The notes: generated by a model not told the origin, from the letters alone. DNA of 64,000 bases from UBA2705 sp963977125 (GCA_963977125.1 CAXBNJ010000004.1:1-64000); one strand, 5' to 3'. Shown: positions 52,679 to 62,170, counted from the first letter of the stretch. Translations and numbers: made by a program.

Positions 52679-53326
52679 ATGCTTACGCACCCAGCCTTAT
52701 TCACAGCCCCCAAGAAATTTGATAGCGAACGCTGGAAAAATATGCGTATTGGCCTGCTTGGTGGATCGTTTAATCCCCCGCATCAAGGCCATGCGTATAT
52801 AAGTAAGCTTGCAATGAAACGCCTTAAACTTGACGCTGTCTGGTGGCTTGTTACGCCGCAAAACCCGTTCAAGGCTGCGCATGAAACGGTTGATTTCGCA
52901 ACGCGCATGGATTTATGCCGCGCCATCCCCAAGGATAATCGCATTGTCGTCTCTGATTTAGAGCAGCGCTTTGACCTTCACCGCAGTATTGATACGGTTA
53001 AGTTTATCAAAAAACATTATAGCCAAACAGATTTCGTGTGGTTAACGGGCATGGATCTTGTCGTCGAAATTCCACGCTGGAAGAACTGGACAGAGCTTTT
53101 GGATGAAATAGCCTTCGCCCATGTCATACGCCCACCGACTCCCGCTTTGGTGCGTAACTCCCCTATTCGTCAGCGTCACAGCCAAATGCATATATTCAAC
53201 CCCAATACACAAGATAAAGGGCGGATTGACTTAAAGCCCGCACATACTTATTGGATATTAGATGCGCGCGGCCACACGGCCTCATCAACAGAAATCCGTA
53301 CAAAATTAAAACGTTATAAGAAATAA
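52679..53326 (+). CDS. nadD: Nicotinate-nucleotide adenylyltransferase
   Basis: Adenylyltransferase of 215 residues forming nicotinic acid adenine dinucleotide, the substrate of NadE at 2882. The nucleotide site is GLLGGSFNPPHQGHAYIS, and SSTEIRTKLK near the end is the (ISST-like) second motif; VTPQNPFKA follows the first strand. An N-terminal extension (about 21 residues, ending WKNMRIGLLGG) is common in alphaproteobacterial NadD; the alternative ATG at 52742 has GGA 7 bases upstream. Divergent from murI. Confidence 0.92.
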   Translation: MLTHPALFTAPKKFDSERWKNMRIGLLGGSFNPPHQGHAYISKLAMKRLKLDAVWWLVTPQNPFKAAHETVDFATRMDLCRAIPKDNRIVVSDLEQRFDLHRSIDTVKFIKKHYSQTDFVWLTGMDLVVEIPRWKNWTELLDEIAFAHVIRPPTPALVRNSPIRQRHSQMHIFNPNTQDKGRIDLKPAHTYWILDARGHTASSTEIRTKLKRYKK

Positions 53327-53394
53327 CGCCCCACCCGCAACGCCTTATAAATAGCCCTTTACCCACAGAAATTGCGCGTATCATTGTCAAAAAT

Positions 53395-53423
53395 TTGGTG
53401 ATTACAGTGATTTAAGGTATAAT
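53395..53423 (+). promoter_or_regulatory. Promoter upstream of the small ORF / rsfS
   Basis: A perfect -10 TATAAT (53418-53423) with a -35-like TTGGTG (53395-53400) and a 17-base spacer. It implies a leader of about 210 bases before rsfS, containing the small ORF at 53477. Confidence 0.55.
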
Positions 53424-53476
53424 GTAGATATGAATATGGGCATTATCACGACCATAGTTCTTGACTTAGGAGGTTT

Positions 53477-53638
53477 ATGCACAGCATAGCAGTCTTATTA
53501 ATTTCAAGATTATTTTCCCGACATATACATTGCCGGCTATTTGGAGTGCAAGCTTGTTTTCAAGTTTGTCAGCCAGAACTTGCGCGTATATCTCATGGTA
53601 ATGCTTTTTTTATCACTCTAAATAAGGAGAATGTGTAA
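53477..53638 (+). CDS. Small open reading frame (53 aa) in the rsfS leader
   Basis: ATG preceded by AGGAGG at 3 bases. The product would be basic and Cys-containing (MHSIAVLLISRLFSRHIHCR at the N-terminus), and its stop lies 1 base before the rsfS start, suggesting translational coupling. Its codons look unlike a conserved protein, so it may be a leader peptide or chance. Confidence 0.35.
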   Translation: MHSIAVLLISRLFSRHIHCRLFGVQACFQVCQPELARISHGNAFFITLNKENV

Positions 53639-53639
53639 C

Positions 53640-54023
53640 TTGGTAAAATTAACGAGCGATTATGCTCTCAGCCCTGATGAAGCCAAGGATATGGTGGTTC
53701 AGGCACTCGATTCAGATAAAGCCGTAGACATTGAGGTTATTGATTTATCTGTGCATTCATATATTGCAGATTATATGGTTGTTGCAACAGGTAGCTCGAC
53801 ACGTCAAGTCGTCGCTTTGGCTGAAAAATTAAAACTAAGATTTAATCTTGAAGGCCTAAAAGATGTCCAAATTGAAGGCGCCGCCCAAGGTGATTGGGTT
53901 ATCGTTGACGCAGGTGACATCATTATCCACTTATTCCGCCAAGAAGTACGCGAGTATTACGGCATAGAAAAAATGTGGAGCTTAACGCAGCCAATTGATT
54001 TTCAAGATGGTGTTAGAGTTTAA
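53640..54023 (+). CDS. rsfS: Ribosome silencing factor RsfS
   Basis: About 127 residues; binds ribosomal protein uL14 and blocks joining of the subunits in starvation. The Iojap/RsfS domain is clear: KAVDIEVIDLSVHSYIADYMVVATGSSTRQ, then GAAQGDWVIVDAGDIIIHLFRQEVREYYGIEKMW. The TTG at 53640 has AAGGAG 10 bases upstream; an ATG at 53631 would have it only 1 base away. It is followed by rlmH, its standard companion. Confidence 0.92.
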   Translation: MVKLTSDYALSPDEAKDMVVQALDSDKAVDIEVIDLSVHSYIADYMVVATGSSTRQVVALAEKLKLRFNLEGLKDVQIEGAAQGDWVIVDAGDIIIHLFRQEVREYYGIEKMWSLTQPIDFQDGVRV

Positions 54024-54137
54024 GAAAAGGCACGGCTCTTGTATTATTTCACACGCTTGAAAATATAGCTGTGTAATAGTTGAGATTAGTCCCGCCCATA
54101 TATAGGCGAGAGCCTAGATAGCTGCTACATATAAGCT

Positions 54138-54165
54138 ATGAGGATTACCCTCATTATCTTATTTT
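54138..54165 (+). terminator. Possible terminator or attenuator before rlmH
   Basis: ATGAGG (54138-54143) and CCTCAT (54149-54154) form a 6-pair hairpin with a 5-base loop, followed by TATCTTATTTT. It lies between rsfS and rlmH, so some read-through is expected. Confidence 0.4.
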
Positions 54166-54181
54166 ACAGGAGCTATAACCA

Positions 54182-54640
54182 ATGCGTATTGATGTAATTT
54201 CATGTGGCCGCCTAAAAAAAGGCCCATTGAAGGAACTTGTTGAAGAATATCAAACGCGCATACGCTGGTCTCTGAGTATCTTTGAAGTCGAATCACGCTA
54301 TCGCGAATCCGAAAATCAACAATTAGAAGAAGAACGTAAAATACTCGATAAGCTTGATAATCAGGCTTTTGTCGTTGTTCTTGATGAACGTGGTAATGGC
54401 TTGAAATCTTTAGACTTCGCCAAAACCATCGAAAAACTCCAAAACACAGGCGAAAGCCATATACAATTTATTATTGGCGGCGCTGAAGGCGTAACCGATA
54501 AAGTGCGTGACAAAGCCAATTTACTCTTAAGTTTCGGTCAGCAAACATGGCCACATATGCTCGCGCGCGTCATGTTGATGGAGCAAATTTACCGTGCACA
54601 GCAAATTTTAGCCGGCCACCCCTATCATCGTGAGGGGTGA
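54182..54640 (+). CDS. rlmH: 23S rRNA pseudouridine-1915 N3-methyltransferase
   Basis: SPOUT methyltransferase of 152 residues acting on helix 69 of 23S rRNA in the assembled ribosome. Hallmarks are the VVVLDERGNGLKSLDFA and FIIGGAEGVTDKVRDKA motifs and the C-terminal TWPHMLARVMLMEQIYRAQQILAGHPYHR, which forms the AdoMet knot. Its length is typical. AGGAG precedes the ATG by 9 bases. Usual neighbour of rsfS. Confidence 0.95.
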   Translation: MRIDVISCGRLKKGPLKELVEEYQTRIRWSLSIFEVESRYRESENQQLEEERKILDKLDNQAFVVVLDERGNGLKSLDFAKTIEKLQNTGESHIQFIIGGAEGVTDKVRDKANLLLSFGQQTWPHMLARVMLMEQIYRAQQILAGHPYHREG

Positions 54641-54643
54641 ACG

Positions 54644-55891
54644 GTGAAATACGCAGCAGCCACCATATTCAAAACACCTTTATTATGCTGTGTACTGAGC
54701 TTATTAATCTGCTTAGGCGCCCCGCCAGTACACGCAGAGGATTCTGCTGCGCGCTTAGAGCAAATACGCAAAGAAATGGCCGAGGCCACGCGAGATGAAA
54801 AGAAACTCTCTCATAAGAAAAGCGAGATAGAACAACATTTACACACGCAGGAAGAACAGCTAAACGCCTTAAGTAAAAAAATTCAAAGCAACGAGCTCAA
54901 TAAAAATCACAGCTTGAAAAAAATTCAAGAGCTCAGCAAAAAAGAAGCGGCGCTTAGCGTTGAATTTCAACAACGCAAAAAAGACGTCGAAAAACTCGTC
55001 TTTGCCATGATCCGCTTAAAAAGTGTTCCGCCTGAAATTATGATCTTACAGCCCGATGGTCTATTGGCTGCAGCGCAAGGCAGTATGGTGCTTGGCGGTA
55101 TATTGCCTGAGCTTGAAAGCGACATTCAACGCCTCGGTAAAGACATTAAAGCCCTTAATCAACTAAAGGCTGATATAAAATCACAGCAAGCAGACGTTAA
55201 TGACTATAAGAAAAGCTTGGAAAAAGATCGCAAAAAACTCGCACGATTAATCGAGCAGCGCAAAACGGATCTATATAACACCAATAAAGATCTATATCGC
55301 CGCCAATTAACCTTAAGCAAATTAAGCCGCGAAGTCCGTGATGTTGAAGAATTACTCACACAAATAGCCAAACTCAAATCAATCCCAAAACCAAGAGCCG
55401 CACAGCGCAAAACCACAAAGCCAACAAAAGCGGATAGAAAAGAACAGCGTAAACAGAAATCAAGAAACGCCAAACGCCAGCCCGCCCCTGCTGCGCCGCA
55501 GGGTATATCACCGGGTATGCCTGTTGTCGGGGCTATACGGGTAAATTACGGCCAGCGTGATGATATTGGCGCGAATAGTCAGGGCTGGACAATATCTGCC
55601 CAAAGCGAAGCCATTGTCACGGCGCCTTTTGATGGCACCATAAAATATACAGGCCCGTTTAAACGTTACGGCCAAATAATACTCATAGAACATGAAGGCG
55701 GTTATTTCAGCTTAATCGGTGGCGTGTCTGAGATTTACGCCCTGCCTGAAACAAACATAAAACAGGGCTCCGCCATTGCTAAAATGGGTAATATTGCGGA
55801 TACAAACGGCGAAGTTAATCTTTATTATGAAGTTCGGTATAAAGGTAAAGCAGTTGACCCTAAGAGGTTGTTATCTTCTAGAAATCTATAG
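54644..55891 (+). CDS. envC: Murein hydrolase activator EnvC-like protein
   Basis: A 415-residue periplasmic protein starting at GTG 54644, 3 bases after rlmH. Signal peptide to about residue 29 (GAPPVHAE), a long coiled coil (about 30-240), a Lys/Arg/Ala/Pro-rich linker and a C-terminal LytM (M23) domain. The domain lacks the zinc-binding His and Asp of active M23 enzymes (QGWTISAQSEAIV, HEGGYFSLIGG), as in EnvC, which activates amidases instead of cutting. The closeness to ctpA is usual. Confidence 0.85.
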   Translation: MKYAAATIFKTPLLCCVLSLLICLGAPPVHAEDSAARLEQIRKEMAEATRDEKKLSHKKSEIEQHLHTQEEQLNALSKKIQSNELNKNHSLKKIQELSKKEAALSVEFQQRKKDVEKLVFAMIRLKSVPPEIMILQPDGLLAAAQGSMVLGGILPELESDIQRLGKDIKALNQLKADIKSQQADVNDYKKSLEKDRKKLARLIEQRKTDLYNTNKDLYRRQLTLSKLSREVRDVEELLTQIAKLKSIPKPRAAQRKTTKPTKADRKEQRKQKSRNAKRQPAPAAPQGISPGMPVVGAIRVNYGQRDDIGANSQGWTISAQSEAIVTAPFDGTIKYTGPFKRYGQIILIEHEGGYFSLIGGVSEIYALPETNIKQGSAIAKMGNIADTNGEVNLYYEVRYKGKAVDPKRLLSSRNL

Positions 55892-55935
55892 TAAGATAAA
55901 TGTACATTTAAATATATTAGATACGGATATGCCCA

Positions 55936-57381
55936 ATGCCTAAATTGACACAGCTTAAGCCTATATTATTCTCAGCTCTTCTTACCATAACTTTATGTTC
56001 TGGCCTTTATGGGGCATCGTCGGCCTATGCCGAAGATGCTGAAGATAGGATGGCTGGCGCCCCGATGAGAGAAGAAACCTCTGAAGGTGAATCTGTTTAT
56101 AATAAGCTCGACTTATTTGGTGTCGTTTTTGAACGTATTCGCGCCCAATATGTTGAAGATGTCGAAAGCACTGAACTGATTGAAGACGCAATCAACGGTA
56201 TGCTCACAGCGCTTGACCCGCATTCATCTTACCTTGATGAAGATGACTTTGATGATATGCGCATTGATACCAAAGGCGAATTTGGCGGACTGGGCATTGA
56301 AGTCACAATGGAAGACGGCCTTGTTAAAGTCGTATCCCCCATTGATGATACCCCTGCTTATGAAGCGGGCATTCAAGCCAAAGATTATATCACCCACCTT
56401 GATGGGGAATCCATTATCGGCCTGCCTTTAAGTGATGCGGTTGACCGCATGCGCGGTAAAGTCGGAACAGATATTGAAATTACTGTACGTCGCGAAGGCG
56501 TGTCTGAACCATTAGTTATCGTCATTACTCGTGCCGTCATTAAGGTTCAATCCGTTAAATATAATGCCGAAGATGACATTGCTTATATTCGTCTTAGAAA
56601 ATTCACACAAAACACAACAAGCGGAACGATTGAAGGCGTTACTGAACTTAAAAAAGAAATCGGCCCTAAATTAAAAGGCTATATTCTTGATTTAAGAAAC
56701 AATCCAGGCGGCCTTCTCGACCAAGCGATTGGTGTTTCTGATGTCTTCCTTGATAAAGGTGAAATTGTTTCAACTCGTGGCCGCAGTGACCGTGATACTA
56801 AGCGCGACAATGCGACGAAAGGTGACTTAACCGATGGCCTTCCTGTTGTTGTTTTGATTAATGGTGGCTCTGCTTCAGCGTCTGAAATTGTAGCTGGTGC
56901 ATTACAAGACCACCGCCGCGCTATCGTTATGGGTACGCAATCATTCGGTAAGGGGTCCGTTCAAACGATTATTCCTCTGCCCGGACATGGCGCTATGCGC
57001 TTAACAACCGCGCGTTACTTTACGCCATCAGGCCGCTCTATTCAGGCCAAAGGCATAACACCAGACATCCTTGTTGAACCGTCTAAGGTTGAATCTTTAT
57101 TACCAAAAGGTGCGTATCTTCGTGAATCAGACCTTCATGGTGCATTAAAGAATAAAGACAAAGTCATCGATAAAGGTGATCAGGGCGATAAAGACGCACA
57201 AGACAATAAAGATGATAAGGACGAGAAAAAAGATATATCAAAAGATTATCAACTTCTACGTGCTATTGATCTTTTGAGAGGCCTGTCTTTATATTCTCAC
57301 CCAACCGTAGACATGGCAGGTGATGAAGTTGATATTGAAGCGACAATGGATAAGACCGTTGATGAAAGCGTCGTTGAATAA
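55936..57381 (+). CDS. ctpA: Carboxy-terminal processing protease (S41)
   Basis: Periplasmic serine protease of 481 residues. Signal peptide (about 1-32, SSAYAE), a linker, PDZ domain (about 115-195; LGIEVTMEDGLVKVVSPI, GIQAKDYITHLDGES) and the S41 catalytic domain with Ser in INGGSASASEIVAGAL and Lys in TQSFGKGSVQTI. The C-terminus carries a charged Lys/Asp-rich stretch (about 410-435). It degrades or matures envelope proteins. Followed by the polysaccharide deacetylase and rppH. Confidence 0.93.
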   Translation: MPKLTQLKPILFSALLTITLCSGLYGASSAYAEDAEDRMAGAPMREETSEGESVYNKLDLFGVVFERIRAQYVEDVESTELIEDAINGMLTALDPHSSYLDEDDFDDMRIDTKGEFGGLGIEVTMEDGLVKVVSPIDDTPAYEAGIQAKDYITHLDGESIIGLPLSDAVDRMRGKVGTDIEITVRREGVSEPLVIVITRAVIKVQSVKYNAEDDIAYIRLRKFTQNTTSGTIEGVTELKKEIGPKLKGYILDLRNNPGGLLDQAIGVSDVFLDKGEIVSTRGRSDRDTKRDNATKGDLTDGLPVVVLINGGSASASEIVAGALQDHRRAIVMGTQSFGKGSVQTIIPLPGHGAMRLTTARYFTPSGRSIQAKGITPDILVEPSKVESLLPKGAYLRESDLHGALKNKDKVIDKGDQGDKDAQDNKDDKDEKKDISKDYQLLRAIDLLRGLSLYSHPTVDMAGDEVDIEATMDKTVDESVVE

Positions 57382-57423
57382 ACAAAGCCTAACAAGTAAA
57401 ACGCTATGTTTAAGTGAGTAACC

Positions 57424-58659
57424 ATGCCAACAAAGAAAACAAACCGCGACAAAATGACACGAGGTAAGCCCCCTTTCGTCTCGTCGCTGCTTGCCTTTGT
57501 TAAGATGAACTTCTCACCGAAGGTGTTTTTTATTACATTATGCTTGGGGCTCGCCGCCGCTACAGGTGGCGGGTTTGCGCTATATAATACAGTGCGCGCG
57601 CCTGATGTCACCGCATGGCCTTATGTTGAAATAAAGATCGAACATGCAACAAACTTCGTGGATAGCCAACCACCGCAAACAACAAACGAAGACCCGAATG
57701 ATCCTTATGATCACAGCACGCCTCTAACTACCGCTGCCGTCGCAGCAGAAGGTCAAGAAGCGCATTCAGCCAATGACCTTAGTGGCGGCGAGCCATTTAT
57801 GGCTGAGTATTCAACCGAGGCTGACGATCGTTACGTTATCGATTTAAGCCATAATAAGAAGCTCTTTGATACGATTGACGACAATATTATTGTGCCGCGC
57901 CGCTCTGGGGCTGACACCGTATTTCAGGCCTATTCATCGCCCTTATTTACCGATGTAAAAAGCGCCCCCTATAAAGGCGTTATATCGCTTGTCATGGTTG
58001 ATTATGGCCTGTCGGCTAATATCACAAATCAAGCCGATATGGCATTTAAAGATATTCACCTCAGCTACGCTTTATCCCCCTATGCTGAGAGCCCACAAAT
58101 GCAGCTTGATAACGCCCGTAAGAATGGCCATGAAGTATGGTTAAGCTTACCGCTTCAAGCAAAGAACTTTCCTTGGGTAGAAACAGGCCCGACGACCCTG
58201 CTTATTGATAGCAAGCCTGATGAAAATCGCAAAAAACTTATCTGGCTCTTATCCCTAGCGCGGGGTTATCCGGGGGTTATATCCGTGAATGAGAGCGTTT
58301 ATGAAACATCGGAAAGTGATACAAGCCTATTATTTAGTGCGCTTTATCAACATGGCGTTGGCTATGTTAATGCCAATCCATCGGCGCCTTCTATATCGCG
58401 TGAAATCGCCCAAATACAGAAAATCCCTTTTGAGCAAAGTAAACTCTGGCTGACAACACCTCAAAGTATTGAGGCTCTTTCCGCCAAGCTATTAGACGTT
58501 GAAAACATGGCCTTAAACAGTCAAAAAGATGAAAGCATAATCGCCTTTTTCCACCCTCACCCAAAAGCTATTGAGCGTATTGCACAGTGGGCAAAGAAGG
58601 TAAGTGTTGAAAAAAATATTGCTATTGTACCGCTAAGTTTTCAAGTCACAGCCCCATAA
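57424..58659 (+). CDS. Divergent polysaccharide deacetylase family protein
   Basis: A 411-residue protein, membrane-anchored by a helix at about residues 32-57 (a basic N-terminus first), with a Pro/Thr-rich linker and a C-terminal divergent polysaccharide deacetylase (DUF610-like) domain: VISLVMVDYGLSANITNQA, HLSYALSPYAESPQMQLDNARKNGHEVWLSLP. It lacks the usual NodB HxxxH metal motif. The family sits between ctpA and rppH in many alphaproteobacteria, as here. Function uncertain; a cell-wall or envelope role is inferred. Confidence 0.85.
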   Translation: MPTKKTNRDKMTRGKPPFVSSLLAFVKMNFSPKVFFITLCLGLAAATGGGFALYNTVRAPDVTAWPYVEIKIEHATNFVDSQPPQTTNEDPNDPYDHSTPLTTAAVAAEGQEAHSANDLSGGEPFMAEYSTEADDRYVIDLSHNKKLFDTIDDNIIVPRRSGADTVFQAYSSPLFTDVKSAPYKGVISLVMVDYGLSANITNQADMAFKDIHLSYALSPYAESPQMQLDNARKNGHEVWLSLPLQAKNFPWVETGPTTLLIDSKPDENRKKLIWLLSLARGYPGVISVNESVYETSESDTSLLFSALYQHGVGYVNANPSAPSISREIAQIQKIPFEQSKLWLTTPQSIEALSAKLLDVENMALNSQKDESIIAFFHPHPKAIERIAQWAKKVSVEKNIAIVPLSFQVTAP

Positions 58660-58682
58660 AATACACATAAGGTACTTTTAAA

Positions 58683-59180
58683 ATGACAACAGCTAATGAC
58701 CACCTAAAATTACCCTATCGTGCCTGCGTGGGCATTGCCTTGTTTAACAAAGAAGGACAAGTCTTTGTTGGGGAACGCATAGATTCCCCCGGTGCATGGC
58801 AAATGCCTCAAGGCGGCATTGATGCAGGCGAAGATTTAGAAATCGCAGCTTTTCGTGAAATGATGGAAGAAATTGGCACGAACAAAGCCGATATACTTGA
58901 AATAGGCAGCAAGAAACTAACCTATGACTTACCGCCTCATTTATTAGGGCGACTTTGGAAAAATCAATATCGTGGCCAAGAACAAACATGGATTGCACTA
59001 CGTTTTCACGGCGAAGATGTCGATTTTAATTTAAATGCGCATAACCCGCCAGAATTCCAAAAATGGAAATGGGTTGGCTTGAATGAGATTCTTGACCTAA
59101 TTGTGCCGTTTAAAAAAGACACCTATCAAGAAGTCATCACAATGTTTGAAAAACATGTTACCGCCATACAGGGTGAATAA
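58683..59180 (+). CDS. rppH: RNA pyrophosphohydrolase
   Basis: Nudix hydrolase of 165 residues that removes pyrophosphate from the 5' end of mRNA to trigger decay. The Nudix box is intact: GGIDAGEDLEIAAFREMMEEIGT. Other blocks (PYRACVGIALFNKEGQVFVGER, WQMPQGGID, KDTYQEVI) match RppH. Its last 23 bases overlap the convergent inositol-phosphatase-like gene. The ctpA-deacetylase-rppH order is typical. Confidence 0.93.
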   Translation: MTTANDHLKLPYRACVGIALFNKEGQVFVGERIDSPGAWQMPQGGIDAGEDLEIAAFREMMEEIGTNKADILEIGSKKLTYDLPPHLLGRLWKNQYRGQEQTWIALRFHGEDVDFNLNAHNPPEFQKWKWVGLNEILDLIVPFKKDTYQEVITMFEKHVTAIQGE

Positions 59181-59988
59181 AACGATCCATTAACGCCTTA
59201 TGGCTTTTGGGGCTGTTCGCCGCAATTAAATAGACGCTATTATCCATAGGCTTATAGGGTGACCCATCCCATTGTGTGACAATCCCGCCAGCCTCTTCCA
59301 ATATAAGCGCGCCCGCGAGATGATCCCATGGCTTGCTATGGTTAGCGAGATAGAAATCAGCGCTGCCTGTAGCCATGTTCATGTAATGAACGCCCGCACA
59401 TTGTAAATTATCTAAACCGTCGACATCTTGTGCGGCGGTCTGAAAATGCGCTTTATAAGGCGTTTGGTTACTATATAAAATCGGGCTATAGCCTGTAAGG
59501 TCTGCGAGTGCTTCACGCTTAGATACCTGCGTTTGCTGGCCATTCATAAATGCCCCTTGGCCTTTATTGGCATAGATAAAATCATCGCTTCTGGGTTTAA
59601 ATATCCATGCGCCAAGCGTTTCATTGTTTTTAACAAGGCTCACCATCAGCGCAAAATCGTCTTTGGCATGGACAAAATTGAATGTGCCATCAATCGGATC
59701 AATAACCCAAACATGCTGATCTTGCTTGGCCTGCTTGAATATATCAAGAGATACAGTGCCTGCAGCCTGCGCTTCTTCACCTAAAACAATACTGTCAGGG
59801 ATAAGCTTTTGCAGCTCTGCGGTTAAAAAAGCTTCGGATTGCACATCAGCAATGGTTTGAAAATCATGCGCATTGGCTTTGGTTTTGACTTGATTGCTTG
59901 ACAGCGCATTAAAGTATTGCTGGATTATTGTTGACCAACATTCACGCTCTAAGCGTTCTACATCTTTATTTATTTGTTGAATATTCAC
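59158..59988 (-). CDS. Inositol monophosphatase-family protein (copy 1)
   Basis: A 276-residue FIG-superfamily phosphatase. Metal sites appear as GEEA, DPIDGTFNFVHAKDDFALM and KPWDHLAGALILEEAGG. Relatives dephosphorylate myo-inositol 1-phosphate, CysQ substrates or bisphosphonucleotides; the substrate here is unknown. It is a tandem paralogue of the gene at 60021-60824, 32 bases downstream of it, and overlaps the 3' end of rppH. SuhB-like roles in rRNA transcription are possible but not shown. Confidence 0.85.
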   Translation of the reverse strand: MNIQQINKDVERLERECWSTIIQQYFNALSSNQVKTKANAHDFQTIADVQSEAFLTAELQKLIPDSIVLGEEAQAAGTVSLDIFKQAKQDQHVWVIDPIDGTFNFVHAKDDFALMVSLVKNNETLGAWIFKPRSDDFIYANKGQGAFMNGQQTQVSKREALADLTGYSPILYSNQTPYKAHFQTAAQDVDGLDNLQCAGVHYMNMATGSADFYLANHSKPWDHLAGALILEEAGGIVTQWDGSPYKPMDNSVYLIAANSPKSHKALMDRFIHPVWR

Positions 59989-60020
59989 TATAAATAACTC
60001 CCCTAAGCAAATGAATTGGC

Positions 60021-60824
60021 CTATGGGGATATAAGCATATTATGTAAGTTATGCCAAGTCGTTTCGCTTTGCGCTGTGATGATGCCGCCTTTTGCATCTT
60101 CAACTTTATACATTGTGCCATCCCATTTAGCCGCATAACCACCGGCTTCTTGACAGATAAGTACGCCCGGTAAATGATCCCACGGCTTTAAGCGCGATAA
60201 TATTGTGTAATCTTGCAAGCCATGCGCGACATTCAAATATTCATGCCCCGCACAGGATAAAGAGTTGAGCATAATCAAATTATCGCGCTGTGCGATGAAC
60301 TGGGCTTTGGTGACGCTATCCAAGTGACGCAAAGAGGCATAACCGCTAATCTCGCTTACAACAGCCTTCTCAGCACTAACATATATAGGCGTACCATCCA
60401 TATAAGCGCCCTCACCTAAGCTCGCGCTTGTCATCTGGTCGGTTATAACATTATAGATCCATGCCTTAGTACAGACGCCATGTTCAAGCATTGCGACCAT
60501 AACGCAGAATATATCAGAGCCCTTAACAAAGTTATTCGTACCGTCAATCGGATCAACAATAAATATTGGTTGGTCTTGGTAGCTTGATAAAGCATCCAAA
60601 TCAAATTCACCACGCGATACAGATTCCTCACCGGCGACCACGGCGCTCGCCACGGCTTTAGGAATGCGTTCTTGTAAATAATATTCAGCTTCGACATCGG
60701 CGATCGTCACAAGATCCATTGGCCCTGTCTTTGTATCAATATCACCCTCTTTAAGGTTTCTAAAGCGCGGTAAAATAATCTTGCGCGCACAATCCCTTAT
60801 AATGTCACTGATATCATCAATCAT
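60021..60824 (-). CDS. Inositol monophosphatase-family protein (copy 2)
   Basis: A 267-residue relative of the next gene. Motifs are TIADVEAEYYLQE, GEES, the metal site FIVDPIDGTNNFVKGSDIFC and LKPWDHLPGVLICQEAGGY. It begins 13 bases after hflX, so it is co-transcribed with hfq-hflX. The central and C-terminal parts have diverged strongly from copy 1, which suggests separate substrates rather than a recent duplication. Confidence 0.87.
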   Translation of the reverse strand: MIDDISDIIRDCARKIILPRFRNLKEGDIDTKTGPMDLVTIADVEAEYYLQERIPKAVASAVVAGEESVSRGEFDLDALSSYQDQPIFIVDPIDGTNNFVKGSDIFCVMVAMLEHGVCTKAWIYNVITDQMTSASLGEGAYMDGTPIYVSAEKAVVSEISGYASLRHLDSVTKAQFIAQRDNLIMLNSLSCAGHEYLNVAHGLQDYTILSRLKPWDHLPGVLICQEAGGYAAKWDGTMYKVEDAKGGIITAQSETTWHNLHNMLISP

Positions 60825-60837
60825 TTAACGCTAACCA

Positions 60838-62130
60838 TTACTCTTCTGGGTGAATACTGAAACGTTGGAAGAAACGACCAAAATTTGCCGCTGATAATTG
60901 TACATCTATTGAAATACGGTTGTCATCGGTTACGTCTGTGCCCGTAACATGCCCATGACTATGTAGCCATGATTGCGCTTCACCGGCTGCAGGGCTAAGC
61001 AAGAATGTATAAGCAACATGATTTTTGCTGATAATATCCGTGATCAATTCTAATAAATCATCAACGCCCTGACCCGTTACAGCCGATATAGCCACTTGGT
61101 TTTTATCAAGCATGGTTACGGGGCTATGTTCTTCTTCAAGTAAATCGACTTTATTCAGCACCTCAACAATACGGTCATCATTGCGGTAATCAACGCCAAG
61201 GTCTTTTAGAACGGTAATTACATCTTCTTTCTGCGCCGCAGAATCAACGGCTGAGACGTCACGAACATGGATGATCACATCGGCATAAACCACTTGTTCA
61301 AGCGTCGCGCGGAAAGCTGCAATTAAATGCGTCGGCAATTCTGAGATAAAACCAACGGTATCCGATAAAATAATCGCATGATCACTGGGCAGTTTAACTT
61401 CGCGCATAGTCGGGTCAAGCGTTGCGAATAACAAATCTTCTGCGAAAACATCTGCGCCTGTTACATGGTTAAACAATGTCGATTTGCCCGCATTGGTATA
61501 GCCCACAAGCGCCACAATTGGATAAGGTATTTTCTCGCGGCTTTCGCGCTGTAAATCACGGTTTTTCTTCACGTCCACTAATTGCTTTTTAAGGCGGTTT
61601 AGTTTGTCATCAATCATACGGCGATCAAGCTCTAACTGCGCTTCACCAGGACCACCCATAAAACCTGCGCCGCCACGTTGGCGCTCCAAGTGAGTCCAAG
61701 ACCGCACCAAACGTGAGCGCTGATAATTCAATGCCGCCAAAGCCACTTGAATCTTACCTTCTTTAGTCTGGGCACGCTCACCAAAAATCTCAAGGATCAA
61801 GGCACTGCGGTCAATAACTTTGCATTTCCATGCTTTTTCTAGATTGCGCTGTTGGATAGGTGATAAAGCGTGATTAACGACAACAAGGCTGATTTCTTCT
61901 TCTTCAATATATTCACCAAGGCGCGTAACCGTACCTTTACCAAATAAACGACCAGATTCAACTTTGCGCAAATTAATGACTTCACCGTGAACTATTTCAA
62001 GGCTAATCGCCGCCGATAAGGCAATAGCCTCTTCAAGGCGTGCATCAGCATCCCGTATATAGATCGGTGTAGAATCTGTACGTCTTTGTTGTGTAATGAT
62101 TGGCTGCACTATTAAGCTGCGTTCACCCAT
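60838..62130 (-). CDS. hflX: GTPase HflX
   Basis: Ribosome-associated GTPase of 430 residues, splitting stalled ribosomes. An N-terminal HflX domain (to about residue 190) with a coiled coil (LKKQLVDVKKNRDLQRESRE) precedes the G domain: G1 ALVGYTNAGKSTLF, G3 DTVGFI, G4 NKVDLL, G5-like AISAVTG. C-terminal extension of about 60 residues follows. hfq lies upstream on the same strand, a typical hfq-hflX pair. Confidence 0.95.
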   Translation of the reverse strand: MGERSLIVQPIITQQRRTDSTPIYIRDADARLEEAIALSAAISLEIVHGEVINLRKVESGRLFGKGTVTRLGEYIEEEEISLVVVNHALSPIQQRNLEKAWKCKVIDRSALILEIFGERAQTKEGKIQVALAALNYQRSRLVRSWTHLERQRGGAGFMGGPGEAQLELDRRMIDDKLNRLKKQLVDVKKNRDLQRESREKIPYPIVALVGYTNAGKSTLFNHVTGADVFAEDLLFATLDPTMREVKLPSDHAIILSDTVGFISELPTHLIAAFRATLEQVVYADVIIHVRDVSAVDSAAQKEDVITVLKDLGVDYRNDDRIVEVLNKVDLLEEEHSPVTMLDKNQVAISAVTGQGVDDLLELITDIISKNHVAYTFLLSPAAGEAQSWLHSHGHVTGTDVTDDNRISIDVQLSAANFGRFFQRFSIHPEE

Positions 62131-62170
62131 ATTTGTGGCTTTCTATAAATTATGACCTTAAACATACAAC

